From assembly GCF_000758605.1 (NCBI RefSeq), contig NZ_CP009282.1, forward strand, positions 5,704,001-5,768,000: a stretch of DNA of 64,000 nucleotides. Direction: 5' to 3'. The DNA is from Paenibacillus sp. FSL R5-0912 (GTDB lineage Bacteria; Bacillota; Bacilli; Paenibacillales; Paenibacillaceae). Of the stretch, positions 35,160 to 44,204 are shown one piece after another (the stretch's first letter is position 1; every line of letters begins with the position of its first letter). The translations under genes were made by a program, and so were the position numbers. The notes under the pieces are model-generated. The model searched no databases. It worked only from the letters and a program-made list of their open reading frames with translations, and was not told where the DNA came from.

Positions 35160-36107
35160 GTGGGAATAAATCCAATTAAGATAACATTCATCCCAAAAAG
35201 AAGGCCTTTTATAAAAAATGCCACATCAAGACTTCGGGCTTTATATCTAATAGATCATCTTCAAAAGTTATTTCCCAACAAGTATATAGCTAATCTTGAT
35301 GATCCGGAGAATGCTGACATTATTGTTGTGAATCAAACCGCTTCACAAGAAAATTTAATAAAAATTCTAGATCAAAAAAAGAAACGAAAGGTTTTTCTCA
35401 TCTATGATGTGGTAGGGCGGCAGTACGATGATGCCAGAGAATCATTTAACCAAGTTGCGCAGCAAGCTGATTTAATTACTGTTGCAAATGAAACTCAAAA
35501 AGCGCGGATAGAGGAATTGAAGCTAGGTAAACCTTGTTGCATTTTGAATGATGGTATCGATTATGTTGAACAATTGAACCCTTCCCTTTCACCGTTTAAC
35601 GGAAAAGTAGTTTGGTTTGGTAATCACCAACTAGGTAATTTAGAATCAGCCATGTGGGCAATTGATTATATATCCGCGCAACCTAAATATTCAATAGGTG
35701 TTATAGGCAATAAAGACATTAAATTAGACAATGTTGAGTTAATAGAATGGAAATATGAAGGATTTATTAATAATCTAAAACGCTATAGTCTATGCTTTTT
35801 GTCTCACGATAGTTTGGAAAAACAAAAGAGCAATAACAGATTGCTAGTGACGATTGCAAATGGTATTCCCACAATTGTATCAAATTCTGCTGCTTATTCT
35901 GAGTTACTTCGTAAGTTCAAGTTAGATTATGCCATTGTCAATAATGAAAATGAATTACAAAAGGCTCTTTCCATCCTTAGTGATGAGGAACAAAGACAAA
36001 AGTATTTAAGTGAGATACAGCCTTATATTTTAGAGAACTACAATTATAATGCTGTAGCAAAAAGGTTTGATCAGATATTAAATCTCTACTACTTAAAAGG
36101 TATATAA
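35160..36107 (+). CDS. Putative GT-B glycosyltransferase
   Basis: A 315-residue protein starting at GTG 35160 behind GGGAGGGGCGTAAAA. The N-terminal half (ATSRLRALYLIDHLQKLFPN, DVVGRQYDDARESFNQVAQQ) and the C-terminal half (KSNNRLLVTIANGIPTIVSN, LSDEEQRQKYLSEIQ) resemble a reduced GT4-type transferase; the usual E-x7-E is not obvious. The call is by shape and neighbourhood. It begins the UDP-GlcA operon. The sequence AAGCATAA-N12-CATATTAT upstream (35102-35129) is discussed as a candidate promoter. Confidence 0.6.
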   Translation: MGINPIKITFIPKRRPFIKNATSRLRALYLIDHLQKLFPNKYIANLDDPENADIIVVNQTASQENLIKILDQKKKRKVFLIYDVVGRQYDDARESFNQVAQQADLITVANETQKARIEELKLGKPCCILNDGIDYVEQLNPSLSPFNGKVVWFGNHQLGNLESAMWAIDYISAQPKYSIGVIGNKDIKLDNVELIEWKYEGFINNLKRYSLCFLSHDSLEKQKSNNRLLVTIANGIPTIVSNSAAYSELLRKFKLDYAIVNNENELQKALSILSDEEQRQKYLSEIQPYILENYNYNAVAKRFDQILNLYYLKGI

Positions 36108-36119
36108 GAGGTGTAATTA

Positions 36120-37442
36120 ATGTCCAGAATTGCCGTAGTAGGTACAGGTTATGTTGGTTTAGTGTCGGGAGCAATCCTGTCAGACTTTGGCCATAAAGTT
36201 ACATGTGTTGATATTGATCAAAACAAAATTGCTCGTTTAAAACAAGGGATTATGCCCATATATGAGCCAGAATTAGAAACAATGCTCGAAAAAAATTATT
36301 ATTATAAACGACTATATTTTACAACTAATATCCAGGATGCTGTAGAAAAAAATGACATTATCATCATTGCGGTTGGAACACCGCCAGCAGATGACGGAAG
36401 TGCTGATCTTCAATATGTTCTTACTGTTGCCGAGAGTATAGCGACTTACATGAATGGATATAAGGTGATTGTCAATAAGTCGACTGTACCCGTAGGAACA
36501 GGACAAAAAGTCAAGTCACTGGTGCAAGATGCTCTAAACGAAAGAGGGGTAGACTATACTTTCGACGTGGTTTCAAACCCTGAATTTTTAAGAGAGGGCT
36601 CTGCAGTTAGAGACTTTACTCATCCCGATAGAGTAGTTATCGGTGCTGAGAATGAAAAAGCTATCAATCTAATGAAAGACGTATATCGAGTCCTATATAT
36701 CAATGAAACTCCTTTTGTCATCACGAACATTGAAACGGCAGAAATCATTAAGTACGCATCAAATGCCTTTCTTGCCATGAAAATCACCTTTATTAATGAA
36801 GTAGCTAATCTTTGTGAAAAGGTGGGGGCTGACGTTCAAAAAGTAGCTAAAGCAATGGGAAAGGACGGACGCATCTCCCCCAAATTTTTACATGCAGGTC
36901 CTGGTTATGGAGGAAGCTGTTTTCCAAAGGATACCAGATCTCTCGTCAAAATTGCCCAAGATAGCGGTGAACCTCTCTCTTTAATAGAAGCTACTATAAA
37001 AGCTAATGAAAGACAAAAACTTAGAATGGTAGATAAGATCGTGGATGCTCTGGGTGAAGTTGAGGGGAAAACTATAGCGGTTCTAGGGATTACTTTTAAA
37101 CCTAATACAGATGATATGAGGGAAGCACCTTCATTAGTCATCTTACCAGAATTAGTGAAGTATGGCATAAAGCTAAAGGTATATGATCCAAAAGGACGTG
37201 AAGAAGGTACATGGCGTCTTCATGATATAAAAGATAACCTGATTTGGTGTGAAGAAACTTACGAGGCTATTACAAATACGGATGCTACTTTGATTCTCAC
37301 TGAATGGAATGAATTCAGAAACCTGGATTTTGATAAATATGATGAACTGAATAGTGGAAAGTATTTCTTTGATTTTAGAAATATTTACGATAAACAAGAA
37401 TTAACCGGAAAAGGATTTAAATACTATGGTGTAGGTGTGTAA
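36120..37442 (+). CDS. ugd (tuaD-like): UDP-glucose 6-dehydrogenase
   Basis: Oxidises UDP-glucose to UDP-glucuronate with NAD. The 440-residue protein has all three domains: the N-terminal Rossmann motif VVGTGYVGLVSGAIL, the central NKSTVPVGTGQKV and SNPEFLREGSAVRDF, the catalytic cysteine in GPGYGGSCFPKDTRSL (about residues 258-273), and the C-terminal GITFKPNTDDMREAPSL. It is followed immediately by a UDP-glucuronate 4-epimerase-type gene, which together gives UDP-GlcA and UDP-GalA. Confidence 0.93.
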   Translation: MSRIAVVGTGYVGLVSGAILSDFGHKVTCVDIDQNKIARLKQGIMPIYEPELETMLEKNYYYKRLYFTTNIQDAVEKNDIIIIAVGTPPADDGSADLQYVLTVAESIATYMNGYKVIVNKSTVPVGTGQKVKSLVQDALNERGVDYTFDVVSNPEFLREGSAVRDFTHPDRVVIGAENEKAINLMKDVYRVLYINETPFVITNIETAEIIKYASNAFLAMKITFINEVANLCEKVGADVQKVAKAMGKDGRISPKFLHAGPGYGGSCFPKDTRSLVKIAQDSGEPLSLIEATIKANERQKLRMVDKIVDALGEVEGKTIAVLGITFKPNTDDMREAPSLVILPELVKYGIKLKVYDPKGREEGTWRLHDIKDNLIWCEETYEAITNTDATLILTEWNEFRNLDFDKYDELNSGKYFFDFRNIYDKQELTGKGFKYYGVGV

Positions 37443-37443
37443 A

Positions 37444-38457
37444 ATGAATTTAAAACCTGTGGATAGCACAAAAACATATCTTGTTACAGGTGCAGCCGGC
37501 TTTATTGGTATGCACCTTTCCCAAAAGTTATTGAGCATGGGTTGCAAAGTAATAGGATACGACAACATGAACGATTATTATGACGTGAACCTTAAACTTA
37601 GCCGTTTAAACATATTGAAGAAATTTGATCATTTCACTTTCCATAAAGCAGATTTAATTGACAGGGACTATCTTGAAAACTTGTTTTCAAAAAACAATAT
37701 TGATATAGTAATCAACCTGGCGGCACAAGCAGGTGTAAGATATAGCATTGAGAACCCACATGTTTATATACAATCCAATATTGTGGGATTCTTCAATGTT
37801 CTCGAGATGTGTAGACACCACAAAGTAAGCCACCTGCTTTATGCTTCCTCAAGTTCTGTGTATGGTTCTAATCAAAAGATACCATTTTCAACAGAAGACA
37901 TGGTTGATCAACCCGTTAGTTTATATGCAGCTACAAAAAAGTCTAATGAACTAATGGCACATGCTTATAGTCACCTTTATAAAATACCTGCAACCGGATT
38001 GCGTTTCTTCACAGTTTATGGTCCGTATGGAAGACCTGATATGGCATATTACTCTTTTACAAAGGCTATTATTGAAGATAAAATGATAAAAGTATTTAAT
38101 AATGGAGATATGTACCGGGATTTTACTTATATTGATGATATTATTGAAGGTGTCACTAGACTTATAGAAAACTCTCCTGCAATAGTTAATAAAACCTTAC
38201 CCTACAAGGTTTATAATATTGGGAATAATAAACCTGAAAGACTAATAGATTTAATTCAAGCGATTGAATATTCAACTGGTAAAAAAGCGATTAAAGAATA
38301 TTATCCAATGCAAGCTGGGGATGTGTACCAAACCTATGCTGACATAAAAAATTTATTTGAAGATGTAGGCTTTAAACCAAATACATCCATTGACGACGGT
38401 ATCAACAAATTTATAACCTGGTATAATCAATATTACAATCAAGTGGACATGAATTAG
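37444..38457 (+). CDS. NAD-dependent epimerase, probable UDP-glucuronate 4-epimerase
   Basis: An extended SDR of 337 residues from ATG 37444. It has VTGAAGFIGMHLSQKLL, the substrate-loop segment NDYYDVNLKLSRL, NLAAQAGVRYSIENP, the catalytic SSSSVYG and YAATKKSNE, and FFTVYGPYGRPDMAYY. The NDYYDV-LK and AQAGVRYS-ENP blocks are characteristic of UDP-glucuronate 4-epimerases. Its start lies 1-2 bp past the ugd stop, so the two are coupled. Confidence 0.87.
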   Translation: MNLKPVDSTKTYLVTGAAGFIGMHLSQKLLSMGCKVIGYDNMNDYYDVNLKLSRLNILKKFDHFTFHKADLIDRDYLENLFSKNNIDIVINLAAQAGVRYSIENPHVYIQSNIVGFFNVLEMCRHHKVSHLLYASSSSVYGSNQKIPFSTEDMVDQPVSLYAATKKSNELMAHAYSHLYKIPATGLRFFTVYGPYGRPDMAYYSFTKAIIEDKMIKVFNNGDMYRDFTYIDDIIEGVTRLIENSPAIVNKTLPYKVYNIGNNKPERLIDLIQAIEYSTGKKAIKEYYPMQAGDVYQTYADIKNLFEDVGFKPNTSIDDGINKFITWYNQYYNQVDMN

Positions 38458-38496
38458 GGAATTGACTTATGTGTATTCTGTCAATTCCCTTTTTCT
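38457..38496. terminator. Bidirectional terminator between convergent operons
   Basis: Perfect 10-bp arms GGGAATTGAC (38457-38466) and GTCAATTCCC (38480-38489), then TTTTTCTTT on the plus strand. It overlaps the stop codon of the epimerase. Reading leftward it lies inside the 3' end of the minus-strand gene. Confidence 0.8.
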
Positions 38497-41033
38497 TTAT
38501 TATTTAACATATGATCGAAAAACTGATACAGCGAAAGACTTGCTTTTTCTATCGAATAATTTTTAGCAGTTTCTATTCCATTGAAGAAAAATTTATTTCT
38601 TATGCTTTTATTTTCTACTAAATAACTTATAAAATGAATAACCTCTTCATTATTAGCAGTATCCACTAAAAAACTGTTGTATCCATGTACCGCATATTCA
38701 TATATTCCTCCTATCTTTGGAAGGATAGTAGAGCACCCCATTGCCATTGCCTCTAATCCTGAACGTCCAAAAGCTTGATAAGTTGATAAATCAATAAAAA
38801 TATTGGAGTCTTGTAAAAGCTCTGCAACTTGTTCCCTATGGAGTATCCCCTGATTTTTAAAATCAAAATTCAAAGGAACATTTAAAGAGTTCAATTCATT
38901 ATCAGAGCAACCAAATATAGAAATTTCTATTTTTGAATTATATTTTTCTTTTATCGCTTTCAACACATTCATTGTTTCTTTAGGCGATCTTCGAGGAGTT
39001 TTTGGCCTGACCATTGCCACAATATGAACAACATCTTTTTTACTATTATTTATTGTCACTGCAGGTTTAAAAAGCATGTTGTCTAAACTCGGAGCAATTT
39101 TATAAACCTCAATTCCATGATTTTCTTTTATTATATTACGGATCCAATTCGTTTTGGCAAAAGCATTATTATTTAGAATTAATGTATAAGATTCTATCGC
39201 TTCTTTATACCAATGATGATCTTTATCAAACATCAATGGTTCATAATCTTGTATATAGTAGGAGGGTTTTATATAGGGGTGACATTCGATGATGTTTTTT
39301 AACATTTTCACCGTTGTAAATACGGTAGCTACTACGATGTCAAAGTGTTGAGAAAGGCGAATTAATTCATCTTTATTTTTATAATAAACACAAAATTCAT
39401 CAACATTTAAGTATTTTTCGGAAAATGGAATCTTATGGTTAAGATTGTTGGCTATTTTTGCATTTATATTCAATGTACGAAGTCCCATTGTTTCCTGTAC
39501 AACTGAGTGTGATCCCCCATCTCCTCCTTTTGTTGGCAAAATAAATAAAATCGAGATATTACTTCTTTTAAACTTTTCACCGTTTTCTATCGCATTTTCA
39601 ACTTTTTCCCTCAAAGTGTTTAGTTCCTTATTTTCTTTTAAAACTGTCATACAATCTCTTATTTTTTTACTGGAATACTTTCTGCAAATTAGCTTATCTG
39701 CTTGTTTTTTCAACAATTTTTTTTGGTCACTCGTGTAACTACTAGATTTATAATGATACAAGTAACAATCATCGGCTACTTTTAGTTTGAAGCCAGCATT
39801 TTTTGCTCGGATACAATAATCATTTTCTTCGCCATATCCTTCTGAAAAAGTCTCCTGATCAAAATAACCAATTTTATCTATAACCTCTCTTTTAACCATT
39901 AAACAAAATCCATTTAAAAGTGGAACTTCTGGATAACATTTATCGGACTGGTTTTCCACTACATTTGACATTTGTTCCAAGTTCATTTTTTCTGGGAGTG
40001 AATTTATTGCCCAATCATTTTGATCAAACAATTTTGGTACGGATTGCCAAGAAGCTGCATTGGAAAGAGGACCTGCTATACCTACAGCCTTCTCAGATTC
40101 CATACATGCAATTAGCTTTTCTAACCAGCGAAGTGTAACGATTGTATCACTATTAAGTAACACACAATATTTAGAAGAGGATGCCAGCAACCCTATATTA
40201 GCGGCAATTGTATATCCTTGTGCATAATCATTTCTAATAAGCTTACAATTATAGACTTCAGCATATGCCCTTAAAAATCTACTTGTTTCCTTGTTACTGC
40301 CATCATCAACTATAATAATATTAAAGCTTAATGTTCTCTTAGCAATTAATGACTCGAGACATACTTTTACTTCCTCTAAAGCATTATGCACACAAATGAT
40401 TACATCAATTTCTTCAGTATTAGTTTCATTACGTTCATCATTACTTATTAGATTTTGCTTATTCAGTCTGTCTTCTTCTAAAATCAAACTTATTAAGCCC
40501 GGTTTTTTTTCAGTCATTTCATTATTCATATTTTCGTAAATTTGTCTCTTTGTTCTAGCATAATCCCAAATTCTAACATTAGTAATTTCACCAATAAAAA
40601 AACCGTAATTACTCAGACCCCCGATTATCCCTGAAGCAAAAACATTTGTTTTCAGGCTTTTCAAACCCATTTTTCTAATCTCACCATTAATAAAAAGATA
40701 TGGGGTTTTATCACGATAAACAATTGCAATGTGAGTCCAGTCAGTAATACTTGTTTCATATACTAAAGTAGCTGGCAGATGATTTGCTGTATGTTCAAAA
40801 ACTGAAATACCATTCGTCCCTACTGACACTCCTGTTCCAGCAGACTCATTATCGCCCCCATAACCAGCTGCAATAACATACCTTTGATCTGAAATACCTG
40901 AAGCACCTATAACTGACTCTTTTCTAATTTGATGAGTTGCTTCAGGCTTAACCCAGAATTCATATGTGAAGTTATTCATTACTTCCTTAAATATGGATTG
41001 AATGGTTAATTTATCGCTACCACTGAACCTCAT
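38481..41033 (-). CDS. LamG-GT2-GT4 multidomain glycosyltransferase
   Basis: An 850-residue chain with three parts. Residues about 1-180 form a LamG/concanavalin-A-like domain (NNFTYEFWVKPEATHQIRKE, DWTHIAIVYRDKTPYLFING, EITNVRIWDYARTKRQIYEN), a likely carbohydrate-binding module. Residues about 205-450 are a GT2 domain (IDVIICVHNALEEVKVCLES, LLNSDTIV, GYGEENDYCIRAKNAGFKLK). Residues about 495-850 are a GT4 domain with IFIDLSTYQAFGRSGLEAMA and GCSTILPKIGGIYEYAVHGY. No signal peptide or membrane segment is seen, so it probably works in the cytoplasm or mother cell. The GT2 part is paralogous to the 24522-25745 protein. Confidence 0.85.
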   Translation of the reverse strand: MRFSGSDKLTIQSIFKEVMNNFTYEFWVKPEATHQIRKESVIGASGISDQRYVIAAGYGGDNESAGTGVSVGTNGISVFEHTANHLPATLVYETSITDWTHIAIVYRDKTPYLFINGEIRKMGLKSLKTNVFASGIIGGLSNYGFFIGEITNVRIWDYARTKRQIYENMNNEMTEKKPGLISLILEEDRLNKQNLISNDERNETNTEEIDVIICVHNALEEVKVCLESLIAKRTLSFNIIIVDDGSNKETSRFLRAYAEVYNCKLIRNDYAQGYTIAANIGLLASSSKYCVLLNSDTIVTLRWLEKLIACMESEKAVGIAGPLSNAASWQSVPKLFDQNDWAINSLPEKMNLEQMSNVVENQSDKCYPEVPLLNGFCLMVKREVIDKIGYFDQETFSEGYGEENDYCIRAKNAGFKLKVADDCYLYHYKSSSYTSDQKKLLKKQADKLICRKYSSKKIRDCMTVLKENKELNTLREKVENAIENGEKFKRSNISILFILPTKGGDGGSHSVVQETMGLRTLNINAKIANNLNHKIPFSEKYLNVDEFCVYYKNKDELIRLSQHFDIVVATVFTTVKMLKNIIECHPYIKPSYYIQDYEPLMFDKDHHWYKEAIESYTLILNNNAFAKTNWIRNIIKENHGIEVYKIAPSLDNMLFKPAVTINNSKKDVVHIVAMVRPKTPRRSPKETMNVLKAIKEKYNSKIEISIFGCSDNELNSLNVPLNFDFKNQGILHREQVAELLQDSNIFIDLSTYQAFGRSGLEAMAMGCSTILPKIGGIYEYAVHGYNSFLVDTANNEEVIHFISYLVENKSIRNKFFFNGIETAKNYSIEKASLSLYQFFDHMLNNKEKGN

Positions 41034-41204
41034 TTTATTATCACCCTTTTTCTTTGACCATTAGCATTGCATCGAGCTGTCCATGCAAGTAACGGTCACT
41101 TTCGCTTAGAGAGCCCCCTCCCCGGCTGGCTCTCACTTATTAACTCAATGGCTCTATCCCACCGAAATATTCATTCTTCGTGACTTTAATACTTCGTATT
41201 GACA

Positions 41205-41948
41205 TTAGATCAAAGATTTTTTTCGATTTGTCTCATGGTCGTGAATTCTCCATTTGAAGTATTTATTATCCCTAATGTAATCATCGAGAATAGAAAAAGG
41301 GGTATTATACTTCCAAGCGATATAATTAAAGCTCATCTGATCTCTTTTACTGAAGTTTTCAACTTCATTCCACCAAGCGTCCATTGTTTCTATAATTTTT
41401 GGATCATTGTGTCTCCTTAGAATTACTCCAGTAGAAATAAGGCCATTATTTTCTGGATATCTCTCTTTTTCATATTTTTCAGCTTGGGCAAGAATGACAT
41501 TTTTGTCATCTTTGTTTCTCCGTATGCAAACTTCTGCCTCTTTATATATGCAGTTTCTTCCATCAGAGTGCCTAAAAAAGACAAGTGAAGATTCCTTCAA
41601 ATAATTTTGCAGCAACTCGTGTAGATCTCCAACGATAGTAATATTTGCATCTACCCATACACTGTAGTTATAGTCTTGAAAAAACAAGTGAGGTTGTATT
41701 TTTACATATCTTGCCTTTCTTGTCGAATCAAGATTCTCACGCGGGAAGGGTATTATCTTCCAAAAATTTGATTTTATATCCAGATTATCAGTGAAGCATA
41801 CATAATCAAATTTATCGGATTTATACTGGGGTTCATAAAGATTGTCATAATTAGCTGTGATAGCAGTATAAACGACAACTTTATTTTTATTAATTTGACC
41901 GACTGAAGTACCTACTTCAGATTGATATATTATTTTGTTTTGCTCCAT
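41205..41948 (-). CDS. DUF616 glycosyltransferase-like protein, second copy
   Basis: The 247-residue protein shares the pattern of the 34376-35038 protein: VVVYTAITANYDNLYEP after a 24-residue N-terminal extension, YVCFTDNLD, VWVDANITIVGD, RHSDGRNCIYKEAE, STGVILRRHN and WWNEVENFSKRDQMSF. The two are about as similar as separate subfamilies, so this is not a recent duplication. The 171 bp towards the LamG gene hold an AGAGCC/GGCTCT hairpin without a T-run. Confidence 0.75.
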   Translation of the reverse strand: MEQNKIIYQSEVGTSVGQINKNKVVVYTAITANYDNLYEPQYKSDKFDYVCFTDNLDIKSNFWKIIPFPRENLDSTRKARYVKIQPHLFFQDYNYSVWVDANITIVGDLHELLQNYLKESSLVFFRHSDGRNCIYKEAEVCIRRNKDDKNVILAQAEKYEKERYPENNGLISTGVILRRHNDPKIIETMDAWWNEVENFSKRDQMSFNYIAWKYNTPFSILDDYIRDNKYFKWRIHDHETNRKKSLI

Positions 41949-42051
41949 TAGTAAATACCTCCAGTATGTTTGCTAATCTAAACGTGTACCACTTACACAG
42001 CGTCTGCTAACGCAAAAGTCTGAGCCAGGTACCTGTTATGCTGAATGAAGC

Positions 42052-43392
42052 TCAGCAACCTGGATGAGAATCTCCGATCCTTACAATGTTAGGTTTATCT
42101 ATATTTTTAAAGGCATTTCTTGTATCCATAATTAAGTTGGAATTTTCCGAAATCTCGTGGTAGTTATAAACATTATGGTTTGTTAATAAGATAATACAAT
42201 CAAAATTACGAAGATTTTGATGATCCAATTCAATGGAATGTACAATATTTCCTTCATTATCTGTAAACTGGGTTGCATAAGGATCATTGTATTCAACTAT
42301 AGCGCCCATTTCTTTTAATGTATGATAGATCGAAAGACTAGGAGATTCCCGTAAATCATCAATATTCGGCTTATACGCCATGCCTAGTAATAATATTTTA
42401 GAGTTTCTGACAGATTTATTAACCTTATTAAGCGCTATTTCAACCTTATTTAACACATACTCCGGCATATAATGATTTATTTCATGTGCTAATTCAATGA
42501 AACGGCTATAAAAGTTTAATTCTCTTGCTTTCCATGATAAGTACATAGGGTCAAGAGGAATGCAGTGTCCTCCAACACCAGGGCCAGGAGAAAAGGGCAT
42601 AAAACCAAAGGGTTTTGTACTCGCCGCTTTAATTACTTCCCATATATTTATTTCTAATTTTTCGCATAACATGGCCATTTCATTAATGAATGCAATATTC
42701 ACACTGCGAAATGTATTTTCTAAAAGCTTACTCATTTCGGCTATCTTAGGGGAAGAAACAGTCACAAGTGATTGAATGGCATCCTTATATAACAAGGTTG
42801 CTATTTCAGTACAGAATTTTGTTTTTCCTCCAATTACTTTTGGTATGTTTTTTGTATTATATTTTCCATTACCAGGATCTACTCTTTCTGGGGAAAAACA
42901 AAGAAAATAATCCTCGCCAGCTTTATATCCTTTTTGGGTCAATTCATATTCGATCAATTCCTCTGTTGTACCCGGATAAGTAGTACTTTCTAAAATAATG
43001 AGTAATTCTTTATGCATATATTGTTTTACTTCTTCAACTACTGATTTTATATACGACATATCCGGGATGTTATCCTTTGTTAAAGGAGTAGGAACACAAA
43101 TGTTAATAGAATCTAAAGATGAAATTACTGAAAAATCATTTGTAGGAATAAATTTTTTACTGTTTATCACTTCGTGTAAATCTTCTTTATTTACTCCTGA
43201 CATATAGAAATCCATGTTCTTTAATCTACTGATTTTTTCTACATTAATATCAATTCCATAAACTTGGTAACCTTTTTTTGATAATTCAATTGCTAAAGGC
43301 ATCCCTACATAGCCAAGTCCAATTACGCCAACTTTAGCCTTTAGAGAAATTAATTTTTCTTTTAAATTAGAATATGGTGAGTTCTTCTCCAA
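42052..43392 (-). CDS. Nucleotide-sugar dehydrogenase, WbpA/WecC type
   Basis: A 446-residue UDP-sugar 6-dehydrogenase distinct from the ugd above. It has KVGVIGLGYVGMPLAIELS, the central LESTTYPGTTEELIE and FSPERVDPGNGKY, and the catalytic cysteine in GPGVGGHCIPLDPMYL. These are hallmarks of enzymes acting on UDP-GlcNAc or UDP-ManNAc rather than UDP-glucose. In this island it is the natural first step of a UDP-GlcNAcA pathway whose later steps (WbpB, E and D types) are encoded at 29319-32084. The C-terminal tail ends in HPGC. Confidence 0.85.
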   Translation of the reverse strand: MEKNSPYSNLKEKLISLKAKVGVIGLGYVGMPLAIELSKKGYQVYGIDINVEKISRLKNMDFYMSGVNKEDLHEVINSKKFIPTNDFSVISSLDSINICVPTPLTKDNIPDMSYIKSVVEEVKQYMHKELLIILESTTYPGTTEELIEYELTQKGYKAGEDYFLCFSPERVDPGNGKYNTKNIPKVIGGKTKFCTEIATLLYKDAIQSLVTVSSPKIAEMSKLLENTFRSVNIAFINEMAMLCEKLEINIWEVIKAASTKPFGFMPFSPGPGVGGHCIPLDPMYLSWKARELNFYSRFIELAHEINHYMPEYVLNKVEIALNKVNKSVRNSKILLLGMAYKPNIDDLRESPSLSIYHTLKEMGAIVEYNDPYATQFTDNEGNIVHSIELDHQNLRNFDCIILLTNHNVYNYHEISENSNLIMDTRNAFKNIDKPNIVRIGDSHPGC

Positions 43393-43554
43393 TTCTAAAA
43401 CCTTCCTTCTTTCTACTTTTCACTTATAATTACATTATTTTTTAGTTAAAATGGATTGAATGGATTGCGTGATATAACAAGCATATTGTAACTAGCATAA
43501 CGTTCCACAAGCCCCATAAGCCAAGGCATGGGTTATCTCACTGGTTTGTCAAAG

Positions 43555-43970
43555 GCCTAGGAAGATTGGCTATTCGTATGAGGTTTGGACGCAGCGTCTT
43601 CTGGCTAAGTACGTTCGAGAACATGCAGTGGCTGAAGGGTATGAATGCAGGAGCGTCACCGGAGTTGTGAATTGTTTATAGCCATGAATTACGCATCCAA
43701 ATCATACTGGATAACCACTCTGCCCATATTTCCAAAGAGACCAATGCCTATCTAGCAACCTTACCTGAACGGTTTGAATTTACGTTCACACCAAAACATG
43801 GTTCATGGCTAAACGTAATTGAAAGCTTCTTTGCAAAAATGACAAAACAAGTTTTAAGGCATCTTCGTGTCAAATCGAAGGAAGAGCTCAAACAAAGAAT
43901 TGAGTTGTATCTTGAAGAGGTCAACAATAATCCTGTCCCGCATCATTGGAAATACGGGTTAGAGCGTTAA
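43555..43970 (+). pseudogene. IS630-family transposase remnant
   Basis: Positions 43686-43970 encode 94 residues of the DDE C-terminal half: ILDNHSAHISKETNAYLATL, FTPKHGSWLNVIESFFAKMT with catalytic Asp and Glu, and a C-terminal KQRIELYLEEVNNNPVPHHW. Upstream 43555-43650 reads IGYSYEVWTQRLLAKYVREH, which fits the helix-turn-helix region of the same family. The middle of the gene, with the first Asp, is missing and a stop interrupts the join, so it is dead. The flanks 43393-43554 and 43971-44143 hold no gene. Confidence 0.8.
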
Positions 43971-44143
43971 GCCTACGAACGTTATTTTATGAGCGTTCTA
44001 CTAGTCATGATTATAGGTACCCAACATATAACCTCCCTTGCTGTTTACTCCCTATAATATGACTAGAGAACAAAAAGGTAATAGGTTAGAAGACTAAATT
44101 TTCAACGATTTACATAATGTTTTTTTGCATATACAGTCGCATA

Positions 44144-44179
44144 GTAAAAAAACGCTTAACAGTTTTCCTGTCAAACGTT
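44144..44179 (-). terminator. Terminator of the CgeB-like gene
   Basis: On the minus strand AACGTTTGACAG (44179-44168) pairs with CTGTTAAGCGTT (44162-44151) with one mismatch and is followed by seven T. Confidence 0.8.
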
Positions 44180-44204
44180 CTTTTATCCCGGGAAATTATG
44201 ATCT

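Noticed and set aside
41040..41204. AGAGCC/GGCTCT hairpin between the LamG and DUF616 genes as a terminator
   Set aside because: The stem is only 6 bp with a 12-nt loop and no T-run follows on either strand.
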